DNA of 64,000 nucleotides from NCBI RefSeq assembly GCF_051020985.1, contig NW_027475133.1, positions 3,224,001 through 3,288,000 on the forward strand, given 5' to 3'. This DNA is from Nomia melanderi (Eukaryota; Arthropoda; Insecta; Hymenoptera; Halictidae). The translations under genes were made by a program, and so were the position numbers. The notes beneath the pieces are model-generated. The model was not told the origin of the DNA, did no database searches, and was given only the letters and a program-made list of their open reading frames with translations. How positions within the stretch are numbered: position 1 is the first letter of the stretch; every line of letters begins with the position of its first letter. Below, one piece after another: positions 39,095 to 53,026 of this stretch.

Positions 39095-41238
39095 GCGCAT
39101 GAATCTGTGGAATGTGAACGACCTCGGACCACCAGGGGCCGAGAAAACCACTGTCTCATGGGGCCGAACACTCTGGGTCAGGGTAAAATCCAATATATAT
39201 CTGTTGATATCTTGGGTGCTATTAGAGATAGGGCAATAAACCAAAGTGAATTATCTACAGGAGACACTGGCGCATGAATCTGTGCAGCGGGAACGACCTC
39301 GGACCACCAGGGGCCGAGACAACAACCGTCTCATGGGGCTGGACACTCAGGGTCAGGGTAATATCCAATATATATCTGGTGATATCTCGGGTGCTATTAC
39401 ATATAGCGCAATAAATCAAAGTTCATTGTCTGCAGGAGACACTGGCGCATGAATCTGTGCAGCGGGAACGACCTCGGACCACCTGGGGCCGAGACAACAA
39501 CCGTCTCATGGGGCCTGACACTCAGGGTCAGGGTAAAATCCAATATATATCTGGTGATATCTCGGGTGCTATTACATATAGCGCAATAAATCAAAGTTCA
39601 TTGTCTGTAGGAGGCCCTGGCGCATGAATCTGTACAGCGGGAACGACCTCGGAACACCAGGGGCCGAGAAAACCACCGTCTCATGGGGCCGGACACTCAG
39701 GGTCAGTGAAAAATCCAATATATATCTGGTGATATCTCGGGTGCTATTACAGATAGCGCAATAAATCAAAGTGCATTGTCTGTAGGAGGCCCTGGCGCAT
39801 GAATCTGTGCAGCAGGAACGACCTCGGACCACCAGGGGCCGAGACAACCACCGTCTCATGGGGCCGGACACTCAGGGTCGGGGTAAAATCCAATATATAT
39901 CTGGTGATATCCCGGGTGCTATTACATATAGCGCAATAAATCAAAGTTCATTGTCTGTAGGAGGCCCTGGCGCATGAATCTGTACAGCGGGAACGACCTC
40001 GGACCACCAGGGGCCGAGAAAACCACCGTCTCATGGGGCCGGACACTCAGGGTCAGTGAAAAATCCAATATATATCTGGTGATATCTCGGGTGCTATTAC
40101 AGATAGCGCAATAAATCAAAGTGCATTGACTGTAGGAGGCCCTGGCGCATGAATCTGTGCAGCGGGAACCACCACGGACCACCAGGGTCCGAGAAAATCA
40201 CAGTCTCATGGGGCCGGACACTCAGGGTCAGGGAAAAATCCAATATATATCAGGTGATATCTCGGGTGCTACTACAGATAGCGCAATAAATCAAAGTGCA
40301 TTGTCTGTAGGAGGCCCTGGCGCATGAATCTGTACAGCGGGAACGACCTCGGACCACCAGGGGCCGAGACAACCACCGTCTCATGGGGCCGGACACTCAG
40401 GCTCAGGGGAAAATCCAATATATATTTGGCGATATCTCGGGTGCTATTAGAGATAGCGCAATAAATCAGACTGCATTGTCTGTAGGAGGCCCTGGCGCAT
40501 GAGTCTGTACAGCGGGAACGACCTCGGACCACCAGGGGCCGAGAAAAACACCGTCTCATGGGGCCGGACACTCAGGGTCAGTGAAAAATAAAATATACAT
40601 CTGGTGATATCTCGGGTGCTATTACAGATAGCGCAATAAATCAAAGTGCGTTGTCTGTAGGAGGCCCTGACGCATGAATCTGTACAGCGGGATCGACCTC
40701 GGACCACCAGGGTCCGAGAAAATCACAGTCTCATGGGGCCGGACACTCAGGGTCAGGTGAATATCCTATATATATCTGGTGATATCTCGGGTGCTATTAG
40801 AGATAGCGCAATAAACCAAAGAGAATTATCTGCAGGAGGCCCTGGCGCATGAATCTGTGCAACGGGAACGACCTCGGACCACCAGGGGCCGAGAAAACCA
40901 CAGTCACATGGGGCCGGACTCTCAGGGTCAGGGAAAAATCCAATATATATCTGGTGATATCTTGGGTGCTATTAGAGATAGCGCAATAAACCAAAGTGAA
41001 TTATCTGCAGGAGGACCTGGCGCATGAATCTGTGCAGCGGGAACGACCTCGGACCACCAGGGGCCGAGACAACCACCGTCTCATGGGGCCGGACACTCAG
41101 GGTCAGTGTAAAATCCAATATATATCTGGTGATATCTCGGGTGCTATTACATATAGCGCAATAAATCAAAGTTCATTGTCTGTAGGGGGCCCTGGCGCAT
41201 GAATCTGTACAGCGGGAACGACCTCGGACCACCAGGGG
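39095..41238 (+). repeat. Mixed monomers related to blocks C and the 5-mer
   Basis: About 12 monomers, all 175 bp, with variants gggtaaaatcc, ggtgaatatcctatat and gtgaaaaataaaatatac (40570) known from the central blocks, but in an order I could not match as a long block. The monomer at 40161 has the private form gaaccaccacgg for gaacgacctcgg. Confidence 0.75.
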
Positions 41239-43760
41239 CGAGAAAACCACCGTCTCATGGGGCCGGACACTCAGAGTCAGGGGAAAATCAAATATATATC
41301 TGGTGATATCTCGGGTGCTATTACAGATAGCGCAATAAATCAAAGTTCATTACGTGTAGGAGGCCCTGGCGCATGAATCTGTGCAGCGGGACCGTCCTCG
41401 GACCACCAGGGGCCGAGTAAACCACAGTCTCATGGGGCCGGACACTCAGGGTCAGGGGAAAATACAATATATATCTGGTGATATCTCGGGTGCTATTACA
41501 GATAGCGCAATAAATCAAAGTGCACTGTCTGTAGGAGGCCCTGGCGCACGAATCTGTGCAGCGGGAACGACCTCGGACCACCAGGGGCCGAGAAAACCAC
41601 CGTCTCATGGGGCCGGACACTCAGGGTCAGTGAAAAATCCAATATATATCTGGTGATATCTCGGGTGCTATTACAGATAGCGCAATAAATCAAAGTGCAT
41701 TGTCTGTAGGAGGCCCTGGCGCATGAATCTGTGCAGCGGGAACGACCTCGGACCACCAGGGGCCGAGAAAACCACAGTCTCATGGGGCCGGACACTCAGG
41801 GTCAGGGCAAAATACAATATATATCTGGTGATATCTCGGGTGCTATTAGAGATAGCGCAATAAACCAAAGTGAATTCTCTGCAGGAGGCCCTGGCGCATG
41901 AATGTGTGCAGAGGGAACGACCTCGGACCACCAGGGGCCGAGGAAACCACAGTCTCATGGGGCCGGACACTCAGGGTCAGGGAAAAATCCAATATATATC
42001 TGGTGATATCTCGGGTGCTATTAGATACAGCGCAATAAACCAAAGTGAATTATCTGCAGGAGGCCCTGGCGAATGAATCTGGGCAGCGGGAACGACCTCG
42101 GACCACCAGGGGCCGAGAAAACCACCGTCTAACAGGGCCGGACACTCAGGCTCAGAGGAAAATCCAATATATATCTGGCGATATCTCGGGTGCTATTAGA
42201 GATAGCGCAATAAATCAAAGTGCATTGTCTGTAGGAGGCCCTGGCGCATGAATCTGGGCAGCGGGAACGACCTCGGACCACCAGGGGCCGAGAAAACCAC
42301 CGTCTCATGGGGCCGGACACTCAGGGTCAGGGGAAAATCCAATATATATCTGGTGATATGTCGGGTGCTATTAGAGATAGCGCAATAAACCAAAGTGAAT
42401 TATCAGCAGGAGGCCCTGGCGCATGAATCGGTGCAGCGGGAACGACCTCGGACCACCACAGGCCGAGAAAACCACCGTCACATGGGGCCGGACACTAAGG
42501 GTCACGGAAAAATCCAATATATATCTGGTGATATCTCGGGTGCTATTACAGATAGCGCAATAAATCAAAGTTCATTACGTGTAGGAGGCCCTGGCGCATG
42601 AATCTGTGCAGCGGGACCGTCCTCGGACCTCCAGGGGCCGAGACAACGACCGTCTCATGGGGCCGGACACTCAGGGTCAGGGTAAAATCCAATATATATC
42701 TGGTGATATCTCGGGTGCTATTACAGATAGCGGAATAAATCAGAGTGCATTGTCTGTAGGAGGCCCTGGCGCATGAATGTGGGCAGCGGGAACGACCTCG
42801 GACCACCAGGGGCCGAGAAAATTACAGATTTTCGGTATCCGCCAACCAAAGTCATGTAAAAATCCAGCATATATATGGAGCTTTCTCGGGAGCTATTACA
42901 GATAGCGCAATAAATCAAAGTGCACTGTCTGTAGGAGGCCCTGGCGCATGAATCTGGCCTGCGGGAACGACATCGGACAACCAGGGGCCGAGAAAATTAC
43001 AGATTTTCGGTATCCGCCACCCAAAGTCATGAAAAATCCAGCATATATATGGAGCTTTCTCGGGAGCTATTACAGATAGCGCAATAAATCAAAGTGCACT
43101 GTCTGTAGGAGGCCCTGGCGCATGAATCTGGCCTGCGGGAACGACATCGGACAACCAGGGGCCGAGAAAATTACAGATTTTCGGTATCCGCCACCCAAAG
43201 TCATGTAAAAATCCAGCATATATATGGAGCTTTCTCGGGAGCTATTACAGATAGCGCAATAAATCAAAGTGCACTGTCTGTAGGAGGCCCTGGCGCATGA
43301 ATCTGGGCAGCGGGAACGACCTCGGACCACCAGGGGCCGAGAAAACCACCGTCTAACGGGGCCGGACACTCCGGCTCAGGGGAAAATCCAATATATATCT
43401 GGCGATATCTCGGGTGCTATTAGAGATAGCGCAACAAATCAAATTGCAGTGTCTGCAGGAGGCCCTGGAGCATGAATCTGGGCAGCGGGAACGACCTCGG
43501 ACCACCAGGGGCCGAGAAAATCACAGTCACATGGGGCCGGACACTAAGGGTCAGGGAAAAATCCAGTATATATCAGGTGATATCTCGGGTGCTATTACAG
43601 ATAGCGCAATAAATCAAAGTGCATTGCCTGTAGGAGGCCCTGGCGCATGAATCGGTGCAGCGGGAACGACCTCGGACCACCACAGGCCGAGAAAACCACC
43701 GTCACATGGGGCCGGACAGTAAGGGTCACGGAAAAATCCAATATATATCTGGTGATATCT
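41239..43760 (+). repeat. Mixed sub-array with first length slips and type 3 run
   Basis: The monomer at 41239 reads ggggcgag where others read ggggccgag, a one-base deletion and the first phase change since about position 142. A run of three type 3 cassettes follows (42821-42894, 42996-43068, 43170-43243), then the gtctaacggggcc plus ctccggctca monomer, the same order as in block A at 10797-11200. A second one-base deletion is in the middle cassette near 43032 (tcatgaaaaatcc versus tcatgtaaaaatcc). Several monomers nearby share ggacactaaggg or ggacagtaaggg (42490, 43550, 43714). Confidence 0.85.
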
Positions 43761-43769
43761 CGGGTGCTA

Positions 43770-46700
43770 TTACAGATAGCGCAATAAATCAAAGTGCATT
43801 GTCTGTAGGAGGCCCTGGCGCATGAATCTGTGAAGCGGGAACGACCTCGGACCACCAGGGGCCGAGAAAACCACCGTCTCATGGGGCCGGACACTCTTGG
43901 TCAGGGAAAAATCCAATATATATGTGGTGATATCTCGGGTGCTATTACAGATAGCGCAATAAATCAAAGTGCATTGTCTGTAGGAGGCCCTGGCGCATGA
44001 ATCTGTGCAGCGGGAACGACCTCGGACCACCAGGGGCCGAGAAAACTACAGTCTCATGCGGCCGGACACTCAGGGTCTGGGGAAAATCCAATATATATCT
44101 GGTGATATCTCGGGTCCTATTACAGATAAGGAAATAAATCAAAGTGAATTAGCTGCAGGATGCCCTGGCGCATGAATCTGTGCAGCGGGAACGACCTCGG
44201 TCCACCAGGGGCCGAGAAAACCACCGTCTCATGGGGCTGGACACTCAGGGTGAGGGAAATATCCAATATTTATCTGGTGATATCGCGGGTGCTATTACAG
44301 ATAGCGCAATAAATCAAAGTGCATTGTCTGCAGGAGGCCCTGGCGCATGAATCTTTGCATCGGGATCGGCCTCGGACCACCAGGGGCCGAGAAAATCACC
44401 GTCTCATGGGGCCGGATTGTCAGGGTCAGGGAAAAATCCAATATATATCTGGTGATATCTCGGGTGCTATTAGAGATAGCGCTATAAACCAAAGTGAATT
44501 ATCTATAGGATGCCCTGGCGCATGAATCTGTGCAGCGGGATCGACCTCGGACCAACGGGGGCCGAGAAAATCACCGTCTCATTGGGCCGGACTGTCAGGG
44601 TCAGGGAAAAATCCAATATATATCTGGTGATATCTCGTGTGCTATTAGAGATAGCGAAATAAATCAAAGTGCATTGTCTGCAGGAGGCCCTGGCGCATAA
44701 ATCTGTGCCGCGAGAACCACCTCGGACCACCAGGGGCCGAGAAAACCACCGTCTCATGGGGCCGGACAATCAGGGTCAGGGGAAAATCCAATATATATCT
44801 GGTGATATCTCGGGTGCTATTAAAGATAGCGCAATAAATCATAGTGCATTGTCTGTAGGAGGCCCTGGCGCACGAATCTGTGCAGCGGGAACGACCTCGG
44901 ACCACCAGGGGCCGAGAAAACCACCGTCTCATGGGGCCGGACACTCAGGGTCAGGGGACAGTCCAATATATATCTGGTGATATCTTGGGTGCTATTAAAG
45001 ATAGCGCAATAAATCATAGTGCATTGTCTGTAGGAGGGCCTGGCGCACGAATCTGTGCAGCGGGAACGACCTCGGTCCACCAGGGGCCGAGAAAACCACC
45101 GTCTCATGGGGACGGACACTCAGGGACAGGGGAAAATCCAATATATACCTGGTGATATCTCGGGTGCTATTAGAGATAGCGCAATAAACCAAAGTGAATT
45201 ATCTGCAGGAGGCCCTGGCGCATGTATCTGTGCAGCGGGAACGATCTCGGACCACCAGGGGCCAAGAAAACCACCGTCTCATGGGGCCGGACACTCAGGG
45301 TCTGGGAAAAATCAAATATATATCTGTTGATATCTCGGGTGCTATTACAGATAGCGCAATAAATCAAAGTGCATTGTCTGTAGGAGGCCCTGGCGCATGA
45401 ATCTGTGCAGCGGGATCGACCTCGGACCACGAGGGACCGAGAAAACCACCGTCTCATGGGGCCGGACACTCAGGGTCAGGGGAAAATCCAATATATATCT
45501 CGTGATATCTCGGGTGCTATTAGAGATAGCGCAATAAATCAAAGTGCATTGTCTGTAGGAGGCCCTGGCGCATGAATCTGGCCAGCGGGAACGACCTTGG
45601 AACACGAGGGGCCGAGAAAACCACAGTCTCATGGGGCCGGACACACAGGGTCAGGGAAAAATGCAATATATATCTGGTGATATCTCGGGTGCTATTACAG
45701 ATAGCGCAATAAGTCATAGTTCATTGTCTGTAGGAAGCCCTGGCGCATGAATCTGTGCAGCAGGAACAACCTCGGACCACCAGGGGCCGAGAAAACCACA
45801 GTCTCATGGGGCCGGACACTCATGGTCAGGGCATAATCCAATATATATCTGGTGATATCTCGGGTGCTATTAGAGATAGCGCAATAAACCAAAGTGAATT
45901 ATCTGCAGGAGGCCCTGGCGCATGCATCTGTGCAGCGGGAACGACCTCGGACCGCCAGGGGCCGAGAAAACCACCGTCTCATGGGCCCGGACACTCTGGG
46001 TCATTGAAAAGTCCAATATATATGTGGTGATATCTCGGGTGCTATTACAGATAGCGCAATAAATCAAAGTGCATTGTCTGTAGGAGGCCCTGGCGCATGA
46101 ATCTGTGAAGCGGGAACGACCTCGGACCACCAGGGGCCGAGAAAACCACCGTCTCATGGGGCCGGACACTCTGGGTCAGGGAAAAATCCAATATATATGT
46201 GGTGATATCTCGGGTGCTATTACAGATAGCGAAATAAATCAAAGTGCATTGTCTGTAGGAGGCCCTGGCGCATGAATCTGTGCAGCGGGAACGACCTCGG
46301 ACCACCAGGGGCCGAGAAAACTACAGTCTCATGCGGCCGGACACTCAGGGTCTGGGGAAAATCCAATATATATCTGGTGATATCTCGGGTCCTATTACAG
46401 ATAAGGAAATAAATCAAAGTGAATTATCTGCAGGATGCCCTGGCGCATGAATCTGTGCAGCGGGAACGACCTCGGTCCACCAGGGGCCGAGAAAACCACC
46501 GTCTCATGGGGCTGGACACTCAGGGTGAGGGAAATATCCAATATTTATCTGGTGATATCGCGGGTGCTATTACAGATAGCGCAATAAATCAAAGTGCATT
46601 GTCTGTAGGAGGCCCTGGCGCATGAATCTGTACAGCGGAAACGACCTCGGACCACCAGGGGCCGAGAAAATTACAGATATTCGGAATCCGTCACCCAAGG

Positions 46701-48600
46701 TCATGCAAAAAACCAGCATATATCTGGTGATATCTCGGGTGCTATTACAGATAGCGCGATAAATTAAAGTGCATTGTCTCCAGGAAGCCCTGGCGCATGA
46801 TTCGGTGCAGCGGGAACGACCTCGGACCACCAGGGGCCGAGAAAATCACCGTCGCATGGGGCCGGACTGTCAGGGGCAAGGAAAAATCCAATATATATCT
46901 GGTGATATCTCGGGTGCTATTACAGATAGCGCAATAAATCAACGTGCATTGTCTGTAGGTGGCCCTGGCGCATGAATGTGTGCAGCGGGATCGACCTCGG
47001 ACCACCAGGGGCCGAGAAAGTCACCGTTTCATGGGGCCGGACTGTCAGGGTCAGGGAAAAATCCTATATATATCTGGTGATATCTCGGGTGCTATTACAG
47101 ATAGCGCAATAAATCAAATTGCATTGTCTGCAGGAGGCCCTGGCGCATGAATCTGTGCAGCGGGAACGACCTCGGACCAGCAGGGGCCGAGAAAATCACC
47201 GTCTCATGAGGCCCGGCTGTCAGGGTCAGGGAAAAATGAAATATCTATCTGGTGATATCTCGGGTGCTATTAGAGATAGCGAAATAAATCAAAGTGCATT
47301 GTCTGCAGGAGGCCCTGGCGCATGAATCTTTGCATCGGGATCGGCCTCGGACCACCAGGGGCCGAGAAAATCACCGTCTCATGGGGCCGGATTGTCAGGG
47401 TCAGGGAAAAATCCAATATATATCTGGTGATATCTCGGGTGCTATTAGAGATAGCGCTATAAACCAAAGTGAATTATCTATAGGATGCCCTGGCGCATGA
47501 ATCTGTGCAGCGGGATCGACCTCGGACCACCGGGGGCCGAGAAAATCACCGTCTCATTGGGCCGGACTGTCAGGGTCAGGGAAAAATCCAATATATATCT
47601 GGTGATATCTCGTGTGCTATTAGAGATAGCGAAATAAATCAAAGTGCATTGTCTGCAGGAGGCCCTGGCGCATAAATCTGTGCCGCGAGAACCACCTCGG
47701 ACCACCAGGGGCCGAGAAAACCACCGTCTCATGGGGCCGGACACTCAGGGTCAGGGGAAAATCCAATATATATCTGGTGATATCTCGGGTGCTATTAAAG
47801 ATAGCGCAATAAATCATAGTGCATTGTCTGTAGGAGGCCCTGGCGCACGAATCTGTGCAGCGGGAACGACCTCGGACCACCAGGGGCCGAGAAAACCACC
47901 GTCTCATGGGGCCGGACACTCAGGGTCAGGGGAAAGTCCAATATATATCTGGTGATATCTCGGGTGCTATTAAAGATAGCGCAATAAATCATAGTGCATT
48001 GTCTGTAGGAGGCCCTGGCGCACGAATCTGTGCAGCGGGAACGACCTCGGTCCACCAGGGGCCGAGAAAACCACCGTCTCATGGGGACGGACACTCAGGG
48101 ACAGGGGAAAATCCAATATATACCTGGTGATATCTCGGGTGCTATTAGAGATAGCGCAATAAACCAAAGTGAATTATCTGCAGGAGGCCCTGGCGCATGT
48201 ATCTGTGCAGCGGGAACGATCTCGGACCACCAGGGGCCAAGAAAACCACCGTCTCATGGGGCCGGACACTCAGGGTCTGGGAAAAATCAAATATATATCT
48301 GTTGATATCTCGGGTGCTATTACAGATAGCGCAATAAATCAAAGTGCATTGTCTGTAGGAGGCCCTGGCGCATGAATCTGTGCAGCGGGATCGACCTCGG
48401 ACCACGAGGGACCGAGAAAACCACCGTCTCATGGGGCCGGACACTCAGGGTCAGGGGAAAATCCAATATATATCTCGTGATATCTCGGGTGCTATTAGAG
48501 ATAGCGCAATAAATCAAAGTGCATTGTCTGTAGGAGGCCCTGGCGCATGAATCTGGCCAGCGGGAACGACCTTGGAACACCAGGGGCCGAGAAAATCACC
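43770..48600 (+). repeat. 17-mer (2975 bp) and 13-mer (2275 bp) duplications
   Basis: Positions about 44305-45600 recur at 47280-48575 (offset 2975). Markers are gaatctttgcatcgggatcgg, ctataggatgccctgg, ccgcgagaaccacc and gcgcacgaatctgtgcagc. Differences include accaacgggg (44552) versus accaccgggg (47527), ggacaatcag versus ggacactcag, and gacagtcc versus gaaagtcc. Positions about 43770-44300 recur at 46045-46575 (offset 2275). A type 4 cassette lies at 46670-46725. The 'actgtcag' variant, not seen between about 3.3 and 44 kb, returns here. Confidence 0.85.
46670..46725 (+). repeat. Cassette type 4 half-monomer (right-hand form)
   Basis: Contains attacagatattcgg, gtcacccaaggtcatg, then caaaaaaccagcatatat where left-hand copies have taaaaatccagcatatat. 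This tg-c-aaaaaacc form is shared by all right-hand type 4 copies. The following monomer has gcgcgataaa and tctccaggaagccctgg. Confidence 0.8.
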
Positions 48601-51130
48601 GTCTCATGGGGCCGGACTGTCAGGGTCAGGGAGAAATCCAATATATATCTGGTGATATCTCGGGTGCTATTAGAGATAGCGAAATAAATCTAAAGTGCAT
48701 TGTCTGCCGGAGGCCCTAGCACATGAATCTGTGCAGCGGGAACGACCTCGGACCACCAGGGGCCGAGAAAATCACCGTCTCATGGGGCCGGACTGTCAGG
48801 GTTAGGGAAAAATCCGATATATATCTGGTGATGTCTCGGGTGCTATTAGAGATAGCGCAATAAACCAAAGTGAATTATCTGCAGGAGGCCCTGGCACTTG
48901 CATCTGTGCAGCGGGAACTACCTCGGATCACCAGGGGCCAAGAACACCACCGTCTCATGGGGCCGGACACTCAGGGACAGGGGAAAATCCAATATATACC
49001 TGGTGATATTTCGGGTGCTATTAGAGATAGCGCAATAAATCAAAAAGCATTGTCTGTAGGAGGCCCTGGCGCATGAATCTGGCAAGCGGGAAAGCCCTCG
49101 GACCACCACGGGCCGAGAAAACCACCGTCTCATGGGGCCGGACACTCAGGGTCACTGAAAAATCCAATATATATCTAGTGATATCTCGGGTGCTGTTTCA
49201 GATAGCGCAATAAATCAAAGTGCCTGGTCTGTAGGAGACCCTGTCGCATGAATCTGGCCAGCGTGAACGACCTCGGACCACCAGGGGCCGAGAAAACCAC
49301 AGTCTCATGGGGCCGGACACTCAGGGTGAGGGAAAAATCCAATATATATCTGGTGATATCTCGGGTGCTTTTAGAGATAGCGCAATAAACCAAATGGAAT
49401 TGTCTGCAGGAAACCCTGGCGCATGAATCTGTTCAGCGGGATCGTACTCGGACCACGAGGGAACGAGAAAACCATCGACACATGGGGCCGGACTGTCAGG
49501 GTCAGGGAAAAATCCAATATATATCTGGTGATATCTCGGGTGCTATTAGAGATAGCGCAATAAACCAAAGTGAATTATCTGCAGGAGGCACTGGTGCATG
49601 AATCTGTGCAGCGGGAACGACCTCGGACCACCAGGGGCCGATAAAACCACCGTCTCATGGGTCCGGACACTCAGGGTCAGGGGAAAATTCAATATATATC
49701 TGGTGATATCTCGTGTGCTATTACAGATAGCGCAATAAATCAAAGTGCCTGGTCTGTAGGAGGCCCTGGCGCATGAATCTGGCCAGCGTGAACGACCTCG
49801 GACAACCAGGGGCCGAGAAAACCACAGTCTCATGGGGCCGGACACTCAGGGTGAGGGAAAAATCCAATATATATCTGGTGATATCTCGGGTGCTTTTAGA
49901 GATAGCGCAATAAACCAAATTGAATTGTCTGCAGGAAACCCTGGCGCATGAATCTGTTCAGCGGGATCGTACTCGGACCACGAGGGAACGAGAAAACCAT
50001 CGACACATGGGGCCGGACACTCAGGGTCGGGGAAAAATCCAATATATATCTGGTGATATCTCGGGTGCTCTTACAGATACCGCACTAAACCAAACTGAAT
50101 TATCTGCTGGGGGCCCTGGCGTATGAATCTGTGCAGCAGGAACGACCTCGGAACACTAGGGGCCGAGAAAACCACCGTCTCATGGGGCCGGACTGTCAGG
50201 GTCGGAGAAAAATCCATTATATATCTGGTGATATCTCGGGTGCTATTAGAGATAGCGCAATAAACCAAAGTGAATTATCTGCAGGAGGCCCTGGCGCATG
50301 AATCTGTGCAGCGGGGACGACCTCGGACCACCACGGGCCGAGAAAACCACCGTCTCATGGGGCCGGACACTCAGGGTCAGGGAAAAATCCAATATATATC
50401 TGGTGATATCTCGGGTGCTTTTAGAGATAGCGCAATAAACCAAATGGAATTGTCTGCAGGAAACCCTGGCGCATGAATCTGTTCAGCGGGATCGTACTCG
50501 GACCACGAGGGAACGAGAAAACCATCGACACATGGGGCCGGACACTCAGGGTCGGGGAAAAATCCAATATATATCTGGTGATATCTCGGGTGCTCTTACA
50601 GATACCGCACTAAACCAAACTGAATTATCTGCTGGGGGCCCTGGCGCATGAATCTGTGCAGCAGGAACGACCTCGGAACACTAGGGGCCGAGAAAACCAC
50701 CGTCTCATGGGGCCGGACTGTCAGGGTCGGAGAAAAATCCATTATATATCTGGTGATATCTCGGGTGCTATTAGAGATAGCGCAATAAACCAAAGTGAAT
50801 TATCTGCAGGAGGCCCTGGCGCATGAATCTGTGCAGCGGGAATGACCTCGGACCACCACGGGCCGAGAAAACCACCGTCTCATGGGGCCGGACACTCAGG
50901 GTCAGGGAATAATCCAATATATATCTGGTGATATCGCGGGTGCTATTACAGATAGCGCAATAAATCAAAGTGCATTGTCTGTAGCAGGCCCTGGCGCATG
51001 AATCTGGCCAGCGGGAACGACCTCGGACCACCAGGGGCCGAGAAAACCACAGTCTCATGGGGCCGGACACTCAGGGTCAGGGGAAAATCCAATATATATC
51101 TGGTGATATCTCGGGTGCTATTTGAGATAG
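48601..51130 (+). repeat. Trimer-repeat region (525 bp period)
   Basis: About 49870-50395 is repeated at 50395-50920, a three-monomer unit. It is marked by ggaaaccctgg with gttcagcgggatcgtactcgg and accacgagggaacg, then gctcttacagataccgcac, then gaacactaggggcc. The 49196 monomer (gtgcctggtctgtagg) recurs at 49721, also 525 bp away. A one-base insertion near 48691 (aaatctaaag) makes one monomer 176 bp. Positions 49020-49560 and 50420-51040 reappear at 58297-58837 and 58822-59440. Confidence 0.85.
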
Positions 51131-51745
51131 CGCTATAAATCAAAGTGCATTGTCTGCAGGAAGCCCTGATGCATGATTCTGTGCAGCGGGAACGACCTCG
51201 GACCACCAGGGGCCGAGATTATCACCGTCTCATGGGGCCGGACTGTCAGGGTCGGGGAAAAATCCATTATATATCTGGTGATATCTCGGGTGCTATTAGA
51301 GATAGCGCAATAAATCAAAGTGCATTGTCTGTAGGAGGCACTGGCGCATGAATCTGTGCAGCGGGAACGACCTCGGACTACCAGGGGCCGAGAAAACTAC
51401 CGTCTCATGGGGCCGGACACTCAGGGTCAGGGAAAAATTCAATATATATCTGCTGATATCTCGGGTGCTATTACAGACAGCGCAATAAATCAAAGTGCAT
51501 TGTCTGTAGGAGGCCCTGGCGCATGAATCTGTGCAGCGGGATCGCCCTCGGACCACCAGGGGCCGAGAAAATCACCGTCTCATGAGGCCGGACTGTCAGG
51601 GTCAGGGAAAAATGAAATATATATCTGGTGATATCTCGGGTGCTATTACAGATAGCGCAATAAATCAAAGTGTATTGTCTGCAGGAGGCCCTAGCGCATG
51701 AATCTGTGCAGCGGAAACGACCTCGGACCACCAGGGGCCGAGAAA

Positions 51746-51801
51746 ATTACAGATATTCGGAATCCGTCACCCAAGGTCATGCAAAAAACCAGCATATATC
51801 T
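51746..51801 (+). repeat. Cassette type 4 half-monomer
   Basis: Same sequence form as at 46670, with tcatgcaaaaaaccagc. The next monomer again has gcgcgataaa and tctccaggaagcc. Confidence 0.8.
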
Positions 51802-52970
51802 GGTGATATCTCGGGTGCTATTACAGATAGCGCGATAAATCAAAGTGCATTGTCTCCAGGAAGCCCTGGCGCATGATTCGGTGCAGCGGGAACGACCTCG
51901 GACCACCAGGGGCCGAGAAAATCACCGTCGCATGGGGCCGGACTGTCAGGGGCAAGGAAAAATCCAATATATATCTGGTGATATCTCGGGTGCTATTACA
52001 GATAGCGCAATAAATCAACGTGCATTGTCTGCAGGAGGCCCTGGCGCATGAATCTGTGCAGCGGGAACGACCTCGGACCAGCAGGGGCCGAGAAAATCAC
52101 CGTCTCATGAGGCCGGGCTGTCAGGGTCAGGGAAAAATGAAATATCTATCTGGTGATATCTCGGGTGCTATTAGAGATAGCGCAATAAATCAATGTGCAT
52201 TGTCTGCAGGAGGCCCTAGCGCATGAATCTGTGCAGCGGGAACGTCCTGGGACCACCAGGGGCCGAGAAAACTACCGTCTCATAGGGCCGGACACTCAGG
52301 GTGAGGGAAAAATCCAATATATATCTGGTGATATCTCGGGTGCTATTAGAGATAGCGCAATAAATCACAGTGAATTATCTGCAGGGGGCTCTGGCGCATG
52401 AATCTGTGCAGCGGGATCGACCTCGGACCACCAGGGGCCGAGAAAACCACCGACACATGGGGCCGGACACTCAGGGTCGGGGAAAAATTCAATATATATC
52501 TGGTGATATCTCGGGTACTATTACAGACAGCGCAATAAATCAAAGTGCATTGTCTGTAGGAGGCCCTGGCGCATGAATCTGTGCAGCGGGATCGACCTCG
52601 GACCACCAGGGGCCGAGAATATCACCGTCTCATGAGGCCGGACTGTCAGGGTCAGGGAAAAATGAAATATATATCTGGTGATATCTCGGGTGCTATTACA
52701 GATAGCGCAATAAATCAAAGTGCATTGTCTGCAGGAGGCCCTAGCGCATGAATCTGTGCAGCGGAAACGACCTCGGACCACCAGGGGCCGAGAAAACTAC
52801 AGACTCATGGTGCCGGACACTCAGGGACAGGGAAAAATCCAATATACATCTGGTGATATCTCGGGTGCTATTAGAGATAGCGCAATAAATCAATGTGCAA
52901 TGTTTGTAGGAGGCACTGGCGAATGAATCTGTGCATCAGGAACGGCCTCGGACCACCAGGGGGCGAGAAA

Positions 52971-53026
52971 ATTACAGATATTCGGAATCCGTCACCCAAG
53001 GTCATGCAAAAAACCAGCATATATCT
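52971..53026 (+). repeat. Cassette type 4 half-monomer
   Basis: Same right-hand form, preceded by accagggggcgagaaa and followed by tctcccggaagcc. Its copy is at 55597-55650. Confidence 0.8.

Noticed and set aside
722..40972. Recurrent minus-strand open frames of 65-99 codons starting at nearly every monomer
   Set aside because: They follow from the repeat itself. The unit is 175 bp (1 modulo 3), so frames rotate each monomer and stop within two units. Substitutions fall on all codon positions and there is no start context, domain or neighbour supporting a protein.
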